A stretch of DNA of 8,073 nt from an uncultured Dehalococcoidia bacterium. GTDB taxonomy: Bacteria > Chloroflexota > Dehalococcoidia > Tepidiformales > Tepidiformaceae. Below, piece by piece: positions 7,243 through 8,073 of the stretch. The notes beneath the pieces are model-generated. The model searched no databases, was not told the origin of the DNA, and saw only the letters and a program-made list of their open reading frames with translations. How positions within the stretch are numbered: the stretch's first letter is position 1; each line of letters starts with the position of its first letter. Made by a program: the position numbers and the translations under genes. The stretch covers positions 1 to 8,073 of the forward strand of contig CALFYR010000121.1 of the NCBI GenBank assembly GCA_937954195.1, given 5' to 3'.

Positions 7243-7269
7243 GGATTGCTTATCGAACTCAAGCGATCC
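7243..7269. promoter_or_regulatory. Candidate LysR operator: 27-bp dyad
   Basis: GGATTGCTT (7243-7251) and AAGCGATCC (7261-7269) form an inverted repeat matching at 8 of 9 positions around a 9-nt spacer. A T-N11-A motif (T7250, A7262) is exactly centred on the dyad at 7256, the known pattern for LysR-type regulator sites. It ends 27 nt before the regulator's GTG start and lies in the divergent 195-bp region, so it could serve both autoregulation and control of the leftward operon. A weak leftward promoter could sit beside it: TTGCAA at 7233-7238 and CAGCAT at 7210-7215, 17 nt apart. That would put the dyad near -53. The dyad is seen; its function is inferred. Confidence 0.6.
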
Positions 7270-7285
7270 CTTATGCCTCGCGTTC

Positions 7286-7290
7286 AGGAG
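7286..7290 (+). promoter_or_regulatory. Shine-Dalgarno site of the LysR regulator
   Basis: AGGAG with a 6-nt spacer to the GTG at 7297. An in-frame ATG at 7273 lacks a comparable site and would start 3 nt after the operator dyad, so the GTG is preferred. Confidence 0.75.
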
Positions 7291-7296
7291 ACCTTT

Positions 7297-8073
7297 GTGA
7301 ACCTCGATCGGCTCGAAACCTTTCGTCTGGTCGTCCAGCTTGGCAGCTTCAGCCGCGCCGCCGATGAGCTCTTCCTCAGCCAGCCCGCGGTCTCACTCCA
7401 GATTCGCCAGCTCGAAAAGGAACTGGGCGCCTCCCTCATCGAACGCGGCACCAGCGGCGCACGCGCCACCGAGGCCGGGCTTGCCGTCCTTCGCTTCACC
7501 GAGCAGGTGCTCGAAGCTCGCGGCAACCTCCTTCGCGAACTCGCCTCCCTCCAGTCCGGCTCATCGCTCGTAACGATAGGCTGCTCCGCCAGCACGGCCC
7601 GCAACGCCGTCCCACAGCTCATGGGCGAACTCCAGCGCATGGCCCCCGAAATCCAGCTCCGCGCTACCACCCTCCCCCCCGACGAGACGGCCGCGCGCCT
7701 CCTCAAAGGCGACCTGGACTTCATCTTCACCACCGATACGCATCTCACCGACAAGATGGTGGCTGAGCCGTTCTCCATCGCGCGGCTCTTCATCGTTGCG
7801 GCGCCGACTCATCCGCTCGCGCGCAAGCAGCGTGCGACGCCCGAGGAAGTCGCGAGCTATCCGTTCGCGCTCCTCCCCGCGCCATGGACGGCACAGCGGC
7901 GCTTCAAGGAATGGGCCGCAAACCAGGGCGTCGACATCCGCGTCGTCACCGAACTCTCGACCTATGACGCGCTCAAGGAAACCGCTCGCAAGGGCCTTGC
8001 CCTCTCGCTCATTGCCGATTCGTCGCTCACCGACGAGCTGGAAAACGGCTCGCTTGCCGTCGTCCAGGCGCCG
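7297..8073 (+). CDS. LysR-type transcriptional regulator, 3'-partial
   Basis: This is a DNA-binding, ligand-responsive regulator; 259 codons are present before the window ends. The N-terminal winged helix-turn-helix begins NLDRLETFRLVVQLGSFSRA, followed by ADELFLSQPAVSLQIRQLEK (about 22-41), the usual recognition-helix region, then ELGASLIERG. A linker helix follows (about 60-86). The type 2 periplasmic-binding-like effector domain starts near SLVTIGCSAS (about 90) and continues through GDLDFIFTTD and FIVAAPTHPLA. Full-length LysR proteins are about 290-320 residues, so roughly 30-60 C-terminal residues are missing beyond the edge. The frame has no stop to base 8073. The GTG start fits both AGGAG six nt upstream and the typical LysR N-terminus; an in-frame ATG at 7273 would add eight residues. 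It is divergent from the hotdog/crotonase/CoA transferase operon, which by the common LysR arrangement it probably controls, with an acyl-CoA or free acid as a plausible effector. That target and ligand are inferred. Confidence 0.93.
   Translation, partial: MNLDRLETFRLVVQLGSFSRAADELFLSQPAVSLQIRQLEKELGASLIERGTSGARATEAGLAVLRFTEQVLEARGNLLRELASLQSGSSLVTIGCSASTARNAVPQLMGELQRMAPEIQLRATTLPPDETAARLLKGDLDFIFTTDTHLTDKMVAEPFSIARLFIVAAPTHPLARKQRATPEEVASYPFALLPAPWTAQRRFKEWAANQGVDIRVVTELSTYDALKETARKGLALSLIADSSLTDELENGSLAVVQAP

Noticed and set aside
7273..7296. Alternative ATG start of the LysR gene at 7273
   Set aside because: No good ribosome site, it would begin 3 nt after the operator dyad, and the typical LysR N-terminus begins at the GTG at 7297.

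Overview
The window is dense, high-GC bacterial chromosome (roughly mid-60s % GC by eye), with six protein genes and only short gaps. The phylum cannot be fixed from sequence alone. The gene content would suit a Chloroflexota-like or actinobacterial heterotroph, but that is a weak inference. I see no tRNA, rRNA, CRISPR array, insertion sequence or phage gene.

Left half (about 1-3992), alpha-glucan and trehalose metabolism. The first gene runs rightward and is a malto-oligosyltrehalose trehalohydrolase (treZ) whose 5' end lies outside the window. It converges on a leftward glycogen-debranching enzyme (glgX, treX-like), and their 3' ends overlap by 11 bp. In the known TreX-TreY-TreZ route, the debranching enzyme releases linear malto-oligosaccharides from glycogen, TreY turns the reducing end into a trehalosyl unit, and TreZ cuts trehalose free. 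No treY is in the window; it may lie just beyond the left edge.

Right half (about 4075-7101), an acyl-CoA cassette. Three leftward genes form a probable operon: a double-hotdog, MaoC-like protein; a crotonase-fold enoyl-CoA hydratase/isomerase family protein; and a family III (CaiB/BaiF) CoA transferase. Each has a good Shine-Dalgarno sequence. The gaps are 86 and 16 nt. The set suggests activation of a carboxylic acid to its CoA thioester followed by isomerisation or hydration, but the substrate is unknown. Both the crotonase and the hotdog protein depart from textbook active-site motifs. glgX follows the cassette on the same strand after 82 nt with no evident terminator.

Right edge (7297-8073), a divergent LysR-type regulator truncated by the window end. 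The 195-bp divergent intergenic region holds a clear 27-bp dyad with a centred T-N11-A motif, a good candidate operator for autoregulation and for control of the acyl-CoA cassette.

Overall this is ordinary metabolic sequence. The parts most worth a second look are the atypical acyl-CoA cassette and its likely LysR operator.
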